Shown here one piece after another: positions 46,601-56,536 of a stretch of DNA of 64,000 bases (the first letter of the stretch is position 1; each line of letters begins with the position of its first letter). The position numbers and the translations under genes are program-made. Under the pieces are notes generated by a model. That model did no database searches. It was given only the letters and a program-made list of their open reading frames with translations, and had not been told where the DNA came from. This DNA comes from Chinchilla lanigera (lineage: Eukaryota > Chordata > Mammalia > Rodentia > Chinchillidae). The stretch spans positions 569,074-633,073 of the forward strand of contig NW_004955416.1 in assembly GCF_000276665.1 (NCBI RefSeq). Direction: 5' to 3'.

Positions 46601-47674
46601 GGGTGGAACACTCTTTAAAGGTCTACTAATTCTATGTGTTCATAAGTTTGGTTTAGTTCTGTTATTGCTTTGTTGATTTGTTGCCTTGCTGATCTGTCTC
46701 TTTGTGACAATTGTGTGTTCAAGTCTCCCATTACACTTGTGTTATTGCTTATTTGATTTTTCATGTTTGTTAATATTTGTCTTTCCTAGCTGGGTGTGCC
46801 CATATTTTGTACATAGATACTTATGATTGTTATCTCTTCTTCTTGCAGTTTTCCACTAATAAGTATGTAGTGACCTTCTTTATGTCTTTTGATCATTTTT
46901 GGTTTGAAGTTCACATTGTCTACAAACAGAATAGCTCCCCCTGCTTTTTTCTGGGTTCCTGTCTCGTGGAGTATTGTTTTCCATCCTTTAATTTTCAGTC
47001 TATAAATTTCCTTTTTAGTTGAATATGTTTCTTTTATACAGCATATTGTTGGATTTTGTTTCTTGATCTGCTGTCCCAGTCTGCTTCTTTTGATTGGTGA
47101 ATTGAGACCATTTATGTTGGTTTTTATAACTGATATATATTGGCTTATCTTTGACATGTTATTTTCCTGATGTTGGGTCCCTCCTTTTCCCTTCTGTTTT
47201 ATTGCTTGCTCTGCTTAGAGATTCTATTGTTGTTCAAAGTGTGGTCATTTTTATCTCTTTCTAGAATACCTTCCAGTACTCTTTGTAAGGTTGGTTTATT
47301 TCTTCAGTTGTTCTTTGTCATGGAAGTATCTTGTTTCTCCATTAGTTTTGAAAGATAGTTTTGTAGGGTACATCAGTCGGGTTTGGAAGTTGTTTTTTTT
47401 TTCAAGTTGCAAAATACTTCAGTCCAAACTCTTCTTGACTTGATTGTTTGTGTTGAGAAATCTGCCATGATTCTGATAGGCCTTTCTTTATAGGTGATCT
47501 GTTTCTTTTCTCTAACAGCTTTTAATATTGTTCTTTTGCTGAATTTCTGAGATCTTAATTATTATGTGTCTAGGTATGAATTTATTTTGCTTATGGCTAA
47601 TTGGAGTTCTATATGCCTCATTTTCTGTTTGGTCGGGTTCTTCTATGCTCAGGAAATTTTCTGCTGCTACTTTT

Positions 47675-47760
47675 TTTTTTTTTCCCAGTATCAGGAATCA
47701 AACTCACGACCTTGCACTTGCCAGGCAGGTGCTGTGCCGCTGAGCTAAATCCCCAGCCCC
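47675..47760 (-). mobile_element. ID SINE in L1 B ORF1, perfect TSD
   Basis: TCTGCTGCTACTTTT at 47,660-47,674 and 47,761-47,775. Body CCCAGTATCAGGAATCAAACTC...GCCGCTGAGCTAAATCCCCAGCCCC. Confidence 0.96.
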
Positions 47761-48204
47761 TCTGCTGCTACTTTTGCAAATAGTCTTTTTATGTCATTTA
47801 TGTTGCTTGCTCCTGTTTCATTGATACCTACCCATCTTATATTGTTTCTCTTTGCCTCATCCTACAGCTGTTGAATTGTTATTTCCTAGTTCCTTGTTAT
47901 TTTTAAGGGATTTTTCCTTTCATGATCACTAGCTGCCATGCTGTCTTCAAGGTCTGAAAGTCTATCTTCAGTTTCATTCAAGCAGTTTTTCCAGCTTTCA
48001 AAGGAATTTTTAATATCCTGGATATCTGTTTGAATCTGTTTCATGCATTCTAATTCTTTCCTGTCTTTTTCATTCAATGTTTCTATCATTTTTCTATGTT
48101 CCTCTGTCTTTTTATCTATGTCTTCTTTAGATATGCTGAGCAATTGCTTTATTTTATTTTCATTTCTTTTTTTACCTGAGAGATTATTTCTGGTCTGATT
48201 TCTT

Positions 48205-48686
48205 TTTCTTTTCTCTTTTTTTTTGGTTTTCACACTTTTATTAGAGGGTAGGGGGCCTCTTCCCAGCCCATGGAAAGAGACACTCAAAAGTTCTTCAGCT
48301 ACTCCAAGCTGGGGCCCTGGGGGTCCTGGGGGTGGCTGGGCACATCAGGCATGTTCCCATCATCCTGCACTGGCACTGGGTAGTTGTAGGGCGTGACCTG
48401 GTTGATCATGCTGGAGTACTAGGTATAGGGGCTGAGCGGGGGCAGGATGGTAGCGAGGCTCCCGATGGCAAAGGACACGACCAGCACGGCTCCTTGGCCC
48501 AGGCATTCTTGAGGAAGGTGGAACTCCTAGAGTGGAAGGCGAGGGTCACCCTTGCTGGGGCTGTGCAGGTGACCTGTAGTCTTCTCGTGCCACCTGCCCT
48601 ACAGATTCCCCTGGTGATTGCTGTGTGCCATGTGGGCCCCAGGGTGCCTTTGCACTGTGCTGCACCTCCACCCCTGGACTGCCCCC
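48205..48686 (-). pseudogene. NDUFA3: NDUFA3 processed pseudogene inside L1 ORF1
   Basis: The minus strand carries NDUFA3 (complex I accessory subunit, inner mitochondrial membrane). Recognisable blocks are FLKNAWAKEP, VLVVSFAIGSLATILPPLSPY, and [19 protein letters not shown] followed by [15 protein letters not shown], then TGA at 48,286-48,284. AATAAA lies at about 48,241-48,236, and the A-tail appears as poly-T near 48,217-48,224. Breaks: a one-base deletion after KEP (about 48,497), stop TAG at 48,421-48,419, and stop TAG for the terminal Trp at 48,301-48,299. TSDs GGTCTGATTTCTT (48,192-48,204) and GATCTGATTTCTT (48,687-48,699). The initiator exon is absent. The 5' part looks like intron sequence ending in a pyrimidine tract plus AG just before the exon 2-like GAGTTCC. 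Confidence 0.92.
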
Positions 48687-48854
48687 GATCTGATTTCTTC
48701 TGTGGCCTGATGGATTTGTTTCTTTACTTCAGTTGCTGTCTTTTCAGAAATTTCAGGTGTGTGACTTGGAAGTTCTTCTAATTCAATGTCTCCTGGATTT
48801 TTTCTGGGTGGGCTGGAGGTCTGAGATTGCATTTTTGTCCCTTTGTTTTGACAT

Positions 48855-49336
48855 TTTTGAAGCTCCCAAAGTTCACCAGAGCTCAGCGTTGCTCCTACAA
48901 TAGGTGGGGAGCAGGTTGTGGCTCACTGAGGCCCCATAGTTTTCTGGAGCTCAGTGTTACTCCTGCAATGGTGGCGGGGGGGGGGGCACCGGGGCAGCTC
49001 AAGAAGGCTCCCAGAGTTCCCTGGGGTTCAGCATTGCTCAGTGTTGCTTACATGATGGTAGGAGGGCAGGGATGGGGTGGCTCAACGAGGCTTCCAAAGG
49101 CGTCGGGTTCTGTGCCACTCCCCCACCAGTGAGGGTGCGGGGTGCGGCTCATGGAACTTCCTGAAGTTGTGTGGGGCTCAGCACTACTGTGTGGATGGGC
49201 ATGTGGCACGCATCTCATGGAGTTTCCTGCAGTTGTCTGGGGGCTCAGCTCTGCTCCTGTGATGGTGGGGTTACAGGGCATGGTTTACTGAGGCTCCCGA
49301 GGCTGTGTGGTGCTCAGCGTCGCTTCCCTAAGAGTG
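48855..49336 (-). promoter_or_regulatory. L1 B 5'UTR: tandem promoter-type monomers
   Basis: About seven diverged repeats of 66-84 bp, starting near 48,859, 48,928, 49,003, 49,087, 49,154, 49,220 and 49,290 (plus-strand coordinates). Each follows the pattern GAGGCTCCCGAAGTT.TC, then GGGGCTCAGCRTTGCTCC, then a G-rich spacer and GGCTCAY. The array is GC-rich against an AT-rich intron. It abuts the ORF1 start exactly where mouse and rat L1s carry monomer promoters. Promoter function is an inference by analogy. Confidence 0.75.
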
Positions 49337-49344
49337 TAATTTTT

Positions 49345-50130
49345 GGGGAGCAATTTCATGTTTATAAGTTGTTTATAATGTCCTCAAGTGAACAGTCTTG
49401 CCCCTAAAAGACCTGCGTCGCTCTAGACAGTGGATGTATGAATGTAACTAGGGATACTCTGTCCCTAAACAGCTGATATGGTGCAGGGGTGACAGGGATA
49501 TAAAGGAGCAATATTGTAGTTAGTGTGAGAGCCACTAAGGTATCTCTGAAATATATGGTAAGGTGGGGGTTGTGCAAGGGAGAATAGCTAGTTTGATTAG
49601 GGGAGGTCAGAAGGTGAAAAGCAAGATGAGCCATGCTTAGGTTGGTGGCAAACATTGGGTAGATGCTTTTTGAACCCTTCTGAAAGAGTAAATTTCATTT
49701 TTATGTTTCAAGCCCATTTTGTTTTTATTTACCCCAAATGGGTAGTTCTGAGATTACATCTAAGCATTTTTTTAATATTTGTAATGGAAGTGGCAACAAG
49801 ATGTGACACACAGAGATCCTCTGCTTTCCTCTTATCCCAAGTGTTCTAGTTGCCATAACAACCTGATTTTGGTGCTATGTCTGCTGCTGTGGTTGAGGTG
49901 GTGTCACCAGTTCCATTATAAACTGCAATTTTCAGAGTTTTAAAATTCAACATCATATTCAAAGACATGACTTAAAAAATTCCCTCTGTTGATATGATTT
50001 TCTCTCATAGTGGATATCTAAAGTCACCCTTCCACACACATCTGTGTTGAAAAAATCCATACATTTGGTGGCTAGGATTGTGCTCTTGTTAATTTCTAAT
50101 ATTTTATTGCTAAAAGAAACCTTTGATTCT
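49345..50130. other. unannotated intronic stretch right of L1 B
   Basis: No gene or clear repeat. 49,400-49,650 has antisense frames without motifs. Confidence 0.45.
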
Positions 50131-50134
50131 AAGC

Positions 50135-50285
50135 AAGGTTCCTTTTATAAATGAGGAAATTGAGGCTTTGAAGGTTAAGTGACTTGCCCACGGGCAAATC
50201 ATTCAACAGGAATTTAGTAGCTGAGACATTAGAGCACTGATGTTGGAATTCAACAGAATCCTCTGCCTAGTGATCTCTTTAATCT
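50135..50285 (+). mobile_element. MIR SINE
   Basis: AATGAGGAAATTGAGGCTTTGAAGGTTAAGTGACTTGCCCACGGGCAAATCATTC...AGAGCACTGATG...CTGCCTAGTGATCTCTT is the clearest MIR core in the window. Confidence 0.85.
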
Positions 50286-50629
50286 TTGGTTAAATCTTAC
50301 ACTGGCATGCCTTTAATTTGCTTGAATATGTACTTCTGTGTGTATTTGATGTGCATATGTGATAGCACATTGTTGTTATACATAGTGTTATAGAAATTTG
50401 TTTTTGTCCATTAGCCATCACATTGAGTTTCTTGAGGGCAGACACTGTCTTTAATTTCTCCAGTATTTGCTGAGAAAGACCAATTCTACCGCGTTGTGCT
50501 TTCATTCCACTTTCCCTGGCTTTTGACCTTCTTTGTTGCATATTCCTAGTTCTTGGACATGGTGACTTGTTACTAGTATGTTATAGTTTGACTCAGCACT
50601 CTCAAATGAGAGCATGAGATGAAGAGAGA

Positions 50630-51640
50630 GGAGCAGGGAGGGGGAAAGGAGGGTGTTCTAGGCAGGGGGAAAGCAGAAAATACCTTTGGGGGTTGTGGTT
50701 ATGGCTGATGCAGAGGGAGTGGTGACAGAGATTTGAGGCAGTAAGGGTCTGAAGATAGACTTGTGTTGGACTGCCTGCTAAGGAACTTGAACTTTATCTA
50801 GTAGGGACCTATTGGAAGGTCACAAGCAAGGGAGTGATATTTAGAGACACCCTACAACTATTAAGTGTTCAAGTCCTTCAAGACAGCAATCTGTATGAAA
50901 AAAATGAAGTTTAGATAGATGAGCATTTACTTAGTTGTAGGAAAATGTAAGCATGGGGGAAGGGAGGTTTTCATTCTGCCTATGAAAGATGTACCATTTC
51001 AATTGGTTTTTCAAGAGTAGGGTTACACTGGCAAGAAGTGTGTTGGGGTAGCATGTTAGGAAAACCTTGACTCTGCAGGTGTCAGTGCAGTCTAAGTGTA
51101 AGAGACTAGGTATGATGGGCTGAGACCAGGTTGCCAAAGGGTTTTGGCATCCGCTAGGGAGAAAAGACTTTATGTAGAAGGGAGTGATGAGCTTAAAAGA
51201 AAGAAGCAAAAGAATCAGGAGTGGTGGCACATGCCTGTAATCTCAGAGCTAGGAAGTGGAGGCAGGAAGAGGGCATGTTTGTCTCAAAGTAAAAGGGGCT
51301 GGGATCTATTTCAGTGCTCCCTAGGTTCAATCCCCAGTGTAGAAAAGAAAATGCATGGATGGGGGCAGGCAGCAAAAGACATCGAGCCGACCTGTGACAT
51401 GGAGAAGCAGCTGTGGCAATTTAGAAAAGGAATCTTGGAGGCGTAGTGATGGAGTCTGTGCTTGTAGATGAGGTAAAAAACAAGTGTCTGTTGAACTGAA
51501 GAAGTGGGATAAGAAAGATTAGCTATGGGGAGAAAGGGTTAGAGAGGAGAGGTGCTTCAGGGATACATATGCCAAATGTGGTGATGGAGATCTAGAACAA
51601 AGGAGGGGGAGCATGGAGGAAGACATGTTTTAACTCAAGT
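50630..51640 (-). mobile_element. L2 LINE remnant, interrupted by a B1-dID
   Basis: Antisense L2-like order: GGGTGTTCTAGGCAGGGGGAAAGC, GTAAGGGTCTGAAG, AACTTGAACTTTATCTAG, GAGTGATATTTAGAG, ACTGGCAAGAAGTG, then more 5' blocks to about 51,640. Decayed; identity is less secure than for the L2 at 4.5-7.4 kb. Confidence 0.5.
51214..51349 (+). mobile_element. B1-dID composite SINE
   Basis: GGAGTGGTGGCACATGCCTGTAATCTCAG...GTTTGTCTCAAAGTAAAAGGGGCTGGGATC...TAGGTTCAATCCCCAGTG. The B1 half is internally deleted. Confidence 0.75.
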
Positions 51641-51779
51641 TTCAAGTGTATTATTTTACCATTTATCAAGGTAAGGAAAGAGGTGGAAAAGACAGATTTA
51701 GCTTAAAGATATTTAAGAATTAAATCCAAATTGTCAAAAACTGAGGTTTTAATTTCCACATAGAATGCTCAGATCTAAA

Positions 51780-52480
51780 GTAAACAGTCTGATAAGCTTT
51801 AACAATTTGTATATCCCTGTGTAATCACCTCTACAAACCAGTAATAGAATAGTGGTTCTCAGTCTTAAGCATGTGTCTCACATACCTGGGTGGCCTGATA
51901 AGCCATGGATGGCTGTGCCCACTGCCAGTTTCAGATGAAGTGAATCTGGGGTGCAGACCGAGGATTTTCATATCTGGCAGTGGCCAGCTACTGCTCATTC
52001 AGGGACCACATTTTGAAAACTTCTGATATAAAATGTCACCATCACTCCAGAAAGGCCTTCTTCTCACCTTTACCCCATCCCCAGGCAGCCACAGTTTCTG
52101 GCCTCTATCATAATTCTTAGTTTGCCTATTCCTGGATTGTATACAAATTGAATTATACAGTAGTCAATTATGTCTTTTCTTATATAACACAATGATTTTG
52201 AAATTCACCTGTGTTATTGCATGTGTTTTATTCCTTTGTATTGCTGACCAGTGTTCTTTTATATAACCATAGCATAATGTTTCTATCTGTTCTCTTGACA
52301 GACACTTGTTTTAGTTCCAGTTTTAGGACATTAAAGTTCCTGAAAACATTTATGTATAAGGGTTTACATTTAGTAGTTTCATTTCTCTTAGATAAATATC
52401 TAGGAGTAGAATTGCTCAATTATATGATTTATGCTTAATTTTATAATTGTCAAATTGTTTTCCATAGTGGTTGTGAATAG
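51780..52480 (-). mobile_element. old L1 (L1M) 3' region split by MER5A
   Basis: ACAATTTGTATATCCCTGTGTAATCACC, then after MER5A: GTCACCATCACTCCAGAAAGGCC, TTTGCCTATTCCTGGATTGTATACAAATTGAATTATACAG, TTTATTCCTTTGTATTGCTGACCAGTG, TAGATAAATATCTAGGAGTAGAATTGCTCAATTATATG, and CAAATTGTTTTCCATAGTGGTTGTGA. Standard antisense L1 landmarks. Confidence 0.75.
51853..52024 (+). mobile_element. MER5A-type hAT (Charlie) DNA element
   Basis: Starts TAGTGGTTCTCAGTCTTAAGCATG and ends AGGGACCACATTTTGAAAACTTCTG, with the internal AAGTGAATCTGGGGTGCAGACCGAGGATTTTCAT in the expected order. Both ends match MER5A terminal inverted repeats. It sits inside an L1M. Confidence 0.75.
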
Positions 52481-52484
52481 TTGA

Positions 52485-53065
52485 ACTGTGGTTCAGTTTT
52501 CATTGACTCTACTGAGGTTCTTAGATGTGGACTAAACTGAAGGTGTTTTTCCTAAACAGGAAGGTCTGTGGTGTGTTGGGAAGCTTAGCAAAACTGTTCT
52601 TAGAAATCTTAAGGGAACTGAAATCTGTGCTTAGGGCTTAGGCTTAAATAAACGTAGCTCATTGTTTACACAGTGGACGTTTACTGAGCACTGCGTGTGC
52701 CTGTTACATAAGAGTACTGCACATGCCTCCCGGTATTGTTCTTGTGGGGCTCAAAAGTAACACAGAATTTTATAATATAGGAAAGTGTAAGACAGTGCCT
52801 TAAATTTAAAATACTCCTAATTCTAGCTTATCTGAGTGCCATTTTCTAGAATTTCTGAGCATCAGAGGATCGAGACATAAGAAAAAAATCACAGAAGCAA
52901 AACACTCCAGAGCATTTTAGATCACTAGGAGAAAAGATAGATTTGTCAGTAAAATATTTGTTCAACTGGAGTTGTCATTTAGGAAAAAAAAATGGGATTC
53001 AAACCTTATACTGTACAATAAGATAAAGCCTGTGTCAAGAAGTTTAATATAAATACAGATGAACC
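52485..53065. other. unannotated intronic stretch
   Basis: No gene, RNA or recognisable repeat. Confidence 0.5.
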
Positions 53066-53069
53066 CAAA

Positions 53070-53230
53070 GCCAGGTGTGCTTGTAACCTGTAACCATAGC
53101 TCCTTGAGAGGCTGAGGCAAGTTTGAGGCCAATCTCGGCAATATGGTGAGACTCCCATCTCAAAAAATGGAAAGGGTTAGAGATGTAGCTTAGCATTCCT
53201 GTGGTTTATTCCCCAGGACTCCCAAAAAAT
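53070..53230 (+). mobile_element. B1-dID composite SINE (degraded)
   Basis: AGCCAGGTGTGCTTGTAACC...GAGAGGCTGAGGC...TGGTGAGACTCCCATCTC, then AAAGGGTTAGAGATGTAGCTTAGCATTCC...TTTATTCCCCAGGACTCCC (ID-like). Confidence 0.7.
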
Positions 53231-53526
53231 ATTAGAATAAATCATAGACAAACCCTTTTTTTCTAATGATAGGGTAGGGAAGGTACTTTTAAATATGATA
53301 TATAATCCAGAAGCTATAAGAGATTTAAATTTGATTATATAAAAATTAAGAACTTCTGCCTAGGAAAACCTACCACAACCAGTATTACCCTGTCCTGTTA
53401 GAGCAGGCAGTAGAAAACTGCAACAACCCAACTGGGCCTGAAGGTATCAGTCATCCCACCAGGGAAAGAACCAAGATGTCCTGAGGTGCTTGCTGAAGAC
53501 CAAGGGAATACAGAATGGGTAGTAGA

Positions 53527-53629
53527 GGGGGCTGGGGATTTAGCTCAGCGGCAAAAGCGCCTGCCTGGCAAGCGCAAGGTTGTGAGTTCGGTTCCCGGTA
53601 CCGGAGAAAAAGCCAAAAAAAAAAAAAAA
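53527..53629 (+). mobile_element. ID SINE, young, perfect TSD
   Basis: AGAATGGGTAGTAGA at 53,512-53,526 and 53,630-53,644. The body GGGGCTGGGGATTTAGCTCAG...CCCGGTACCGGAGAAAAAGCC plus a 16-A tail is close to what looks like the master sequence of the local ID family. Confidence 0.97.
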
Positions 53630-53759
53630 AGAATGGGTAGTAGAAGAAGGTAGTTGTAAATACATGGAGCTATGGCCAGGTGACCAGTTCTGGAAATGAG
53701 AATTGTAATTGCCATGAGTATTTCTTTCCTATTTTGATAATGTGCTTCTGTATACACAC

Positions 53760-54105
53760 GTATATGTTATTGTATTTTGCTGAAAATAAGACTGGGTTTT
53801 AGGTTAATATTGCTCCAAAAGATGCAATAGGGCTTATTTTCAAGAGACTTTTTTTATGCACAACAATCTACATTCATTCAAATATAGTCATGTCATCTTC
53901 TTTTGGAACATTGTTGACTCTCCATACCCCAAAATCCTGCCAAAATTTCTTGTGACTCCATTTCCTGTAGAACCATTGGCCCCAGTCTCTCATGTCCAGC
54001 ACTAGAGCTCTCCTTAAATGAGTACTTCTTGTCCATGTAGCCTGCTCCTAGTGCATTAGCAACACAGCTGTCAGTGATTTTATCCCATGACTTCGTCACC
54101 TAAGT
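53760..54105 (-). mobile_element. unassigned interspersed repeat with transposase-like peptide
   Basis: The minus-strand frame 54,099-53,893 contains WDKITDSCVANALGAGYMDKK, then SFKE, and ends in an acidic-free broken tail. TTATTTTCA motifs lie near 53,775 and 53,835. I recall similar sequence as a widespread mammalian DNA-transposon 3' end but cannot name it. Confidence 0.4.
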
Positions 54106-54394
54106 CACAGGCATGTGCCACCACACTTGGCTGGTCTCTGCCCTCCGACCAGTTATTTTACCTATTTTTCCCTTAGTCGCTTTTATCTCAGCTCTTCCTT
54201 TCTCATCACACCCGAAGGCAGGTCGCACTGAGCCCATTTGCCTCCTCTTGCTTAGGAAACATGACTTCCTCCTGATCTATGTAACTTCAAATCTCAAACA
54301 GCAGTGTGTCAGCTAGAATTCGTTAGAGGAACAGATGTAACATAATATATATGTAATTACATAAAGGATTTATAAGGCAGGATTACAAGGAAGC

Positions 54395-56345
54395 TAATGT
54401 TGCTAAAGGTGTTACTCAAATTAATAAGTCACAATCAACAGTATTAGATGAGGTGGAAAGGCTGATGTTAGTGTGAATAAATGAAAGGCAGATGACAGGT
54501 TATAGCTTGAGTCAAATTTGTGAAAAAGCCAGGGCTATAAATGCAAATCTCATAAAGGATAATCCATCAATGAGTGATAATGATGAAACATTTCATGTCA
54601 GTAGGAGTAGTTTCACAATTTTAAAGTGAGAACTGGGGTTCGTAGTATAACTAGGCATGGTGAAGCAGTCAGTGCCGATAAAAGGGCTGCTGAAAATTAC
54701 ATACAACACTTCAAAATGATGACACAGAGAATCTCTTTTGCTCTCATCAAGTTTTCAACTGTGATGAAACTGGCCTTTTCTGGAAGAAAATGCCCGGGAG
54801 AAACATACATTACCCACGAAGAGAAGAAAATGCCAGACCACAAACCTAGGATAGGCTAACCTTATTTCTATATGCCACTGAGAGTGGTGACCTCAAGATA
54901 AAGCCTCACGTGATTTATCACTCTGAGATCCCCAGAGTGTTCAGAATACATAAAGTCAGAAAGAATAGGCTAGGGGTCCTGGAGAGATCTAAGGCAAAAG
55001 GCTGGGTAACAAGAGTACTTTTTCTTGAGTGGATCAGGGAGGCTTTCTGTCCTACTATTAAGAAATATCTAGAGGACAAAAGTTTCAAGATTCTTCTTAT
55101 CATGGACAGTGCTCCTGCTCACCCATGAGATTTGGAGTGTGAAGAATTGAGATTTGATGAAGAATTGAGGATGAAGGTGAGATTTGGCTAAAGAATTCCC
55201 ATGGCTCTCAGTTTAGGCCCTCCCACTTAATATAACTCCTCTGCTGCAGCCTATGGACCAGCAGGTTATAGCTAACTTTAAGAAGCTGTATACCAAGTAA
55301 CTATTCCAGAAGTGCTTTTAGATGGTTTCAGATACAGATTTAACCCTCAAGGAGTTCTGGAAGGAACAGCACAGCATCCTTTCCTGTGTGGGGTTAATTG
55401 AGCAATTCTGGGCCAGTATCTTTTTAAGGACACTGAGATCTGCCTGGAGGAAAGTGTAGCTTAACGTTATACAGAAGAGGGACTTTGAAGGCTGCTTAGA
55501 GTAGCCTGAGCCTTCAATCGATGCTGTGGTTGATGACATCATCACTATAGTAGAGTCCGTAGACTTGCAGGTAGACAGTGGTGATGTTGAGGAACTGGTG
55601 GAGGAACACTCAGAGGAACTGTCTGTAGAGGAACTTCATCTTCTGGCTGAGCAATGGAAAATGGCAGCTGAGGAGCTTTTTGAAGAGGAGGGGGAGTATC
55701 AACAATCAGTGCAGCCAAGTTCTTTTTCTGAAAGGAAATCTTGAAAAAATGGACAGAGCTACAAGCATTTGTAGAGAAGACCCATACAGAGAAAAAGCCA
55801 ATTGTTGCCTTTACTTGCTTAATGACAATTCATGTCATACTACAGAACAGTGGTAAAAGACAAACAGACAACCTTAGAGTAGTTTTTAGTTCTGAAAAGG
55901 TTGAGACCTAGTGAGCCAGAAGCAGAGTGAGCTACAGACTCTCCCAAGGAGAGAAAGGACACCAGAGAGCCAGATTCCTGTTGTTCCTGTGGAAGGGGAC
56001 TCTCCTTCCAAACAATAACCACCTTCCATTTCGTCCTCCCTTCCTGTAAGCCGGAGATGTCCATTTGAAAGGTGAGAACAGTATAAAATTATTGTTTCTG
56101 GTAAACTAAGCATACTTCATAACTTTTTGGTGAATACACTGGAAAAATTATTGGTGTTTCTGGTTAGGCACATTGTTGTACTACTCTTTTTTATTATGAA
56201 AAGGTTAGTAAAGAGGTTCTTTGGAAGTTTTGGAACATGTTACAGGTATTTCCATTATTTCTTATGGGAAAAATATTCTTAGCTTACAATCAGTTTTAGT
56301 TATAATCAGCCCTTGTGAATGAACTGAGTTTATAAATGAAGGGTC
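54395..56345 (+). pseudogene. Tigger/pogo transposase fossil (DNA transposon)
   Basis: Pieces of a Tigger-type (TIGD-like) transposase appear in order across several frames: a DNA-binding region with INERQMTGYSLSQICEKARAI (about 54,470-54,540), then HGEAVSADKRAAENYI (54,655-54,700), the first catalytic block FNCDETGLFWKKMPG (about 54,750-54,795), IYHSEIPRV (54,913), FLEWIREAF and FKILLIMDSAPAHP (second Asp, about 55,085-55,126), PMDQQVIANFKKLYT (third Asp, about 55,252-55,296), and an acidic C-terminus (VEELVEEHSEELSVEEL, 55,585-55,640). The 3' part to about 56,345 resembles a Tigger terminal region. Many stops and frameshifts; it is not a domesticated gene. Confidence 0.82.
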
Positions 56346-56358
56346 CATGTACTTTGTT

Positions 56359-56394
<36 letters not shown>

Positions 56395-56405
56395 TATATA
56401 TATAT
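56359..56405. repeat. (TA)n/(CA) microsatellite
   Basis: TA dinucleotides for 26 bp, a short ACACACA, and TA dinucleotides again. It lies at the 3' edge of the Tigger fossil. Confidence 0.93.
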
Positions 56406-56536
56406 TCAGGTCTTTGCTAAAGGACACTAAAAATATCACTATACAGTGTCATTACTTTCTTGTTATGTCTCTGCATCAATGTTATTTTCAAAGCATTGGT
56501 ACTCTTTTGACGTTTAGGTACTTAGAATTTACTTTT

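Larger units (their letters stand above)
43118..47157 (-). pseudogene. L1 B ORF2 (endonuclease and reverse transcriptase), disrupted
   Basis: The endonuclease start (about 47,157-46,790) reads TNINGLNSPIKRSRLGQQI, CCIKETY, YRLKIKGWKTI, KKAGGAILF and RHKEGHYIL, typical of the L1 EN N-terminus. The RT core (45,364-44,702) contains [32 protein letters not shown] and [12 protein letters not shown]. The catalytic FADD pair is kept, but motif A has Asn where L1 normally has Asp (SINAEKAF). The C-terminal part ends in QLETILISEINQ near 43,118. Multiple frameshifts and two ID insertions (44,593-44,691 and 46,498-46,600) are present. The protein would have primed and copied L1 and SINE RNAs; this copy cannot. 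Confidence 0.88.
47199..48832 (-). pseudogene. L1 B ORF1 (RNA-binding protein), disrupted
   Basis: It starts MQSQTSSPPRKNPGDIE (48,832) and is split by the NDUFA3 pseudogene. It resumes with RNQTRNNLSGKK, a coiled-coil-like KEDIDKKTEEHRKMIETLN segment and CLNETEDRLSDLEDSM (about 47,940), matching the ORF1 coiled-coil/RRM entry. The C-terminal domain remnant YPTKLSFKTNGETRYFHDK lies before a terminal TAA at 47,199-47,201. An ID interrupts it at 47,675-47,760. ORF1 normally trimerises and coats L1 RNA. This copy is dead. Confidence 0.82.
42546..49336 (-). mobile_element. L1 element B, structurally near-complete
   Basis: All L1 compartments are present on the minus strand, 5' to 3': tandem-monomer 5'UTR (about 48,855-49,336), ORF1 (48,832-47,199), a spacer of about 40 bp, ORF2 (47,157 to about 43,118) and a 3'UTR (43,117-42,546) ending in an A/T-rich tail. 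A candidate duplication brackets it: AAAGGGTAATTT ending at 42,545 and AAGAGTGTAATTT from 49,330. Without inserts the element is about 6.0 kb. It is interrupted by three ID elements and an NDUFA3 pseudogene, and both ORFs carry frameshifts, so it is not active. Confidence 0.9.

Noticed and set aside
48332..48781. 149-codon plus-strand frame with GC-rich codon use
   Set aside because: It is the antisense shadow of the NDUFA3 pseudogene and the adjoining L1 ORF1.
48827..49407. GC-rich open frames on both strands suggesting a CpG-island gene
   Set aside because: The composition is explained by the L1 5'UTR monomer array.
55526..55744. Stand-alone acidic protein gene
   Set aside because: It aligns in order with the C-terminal part of the Tigger transposase fossil, which is frameshifted upstream.
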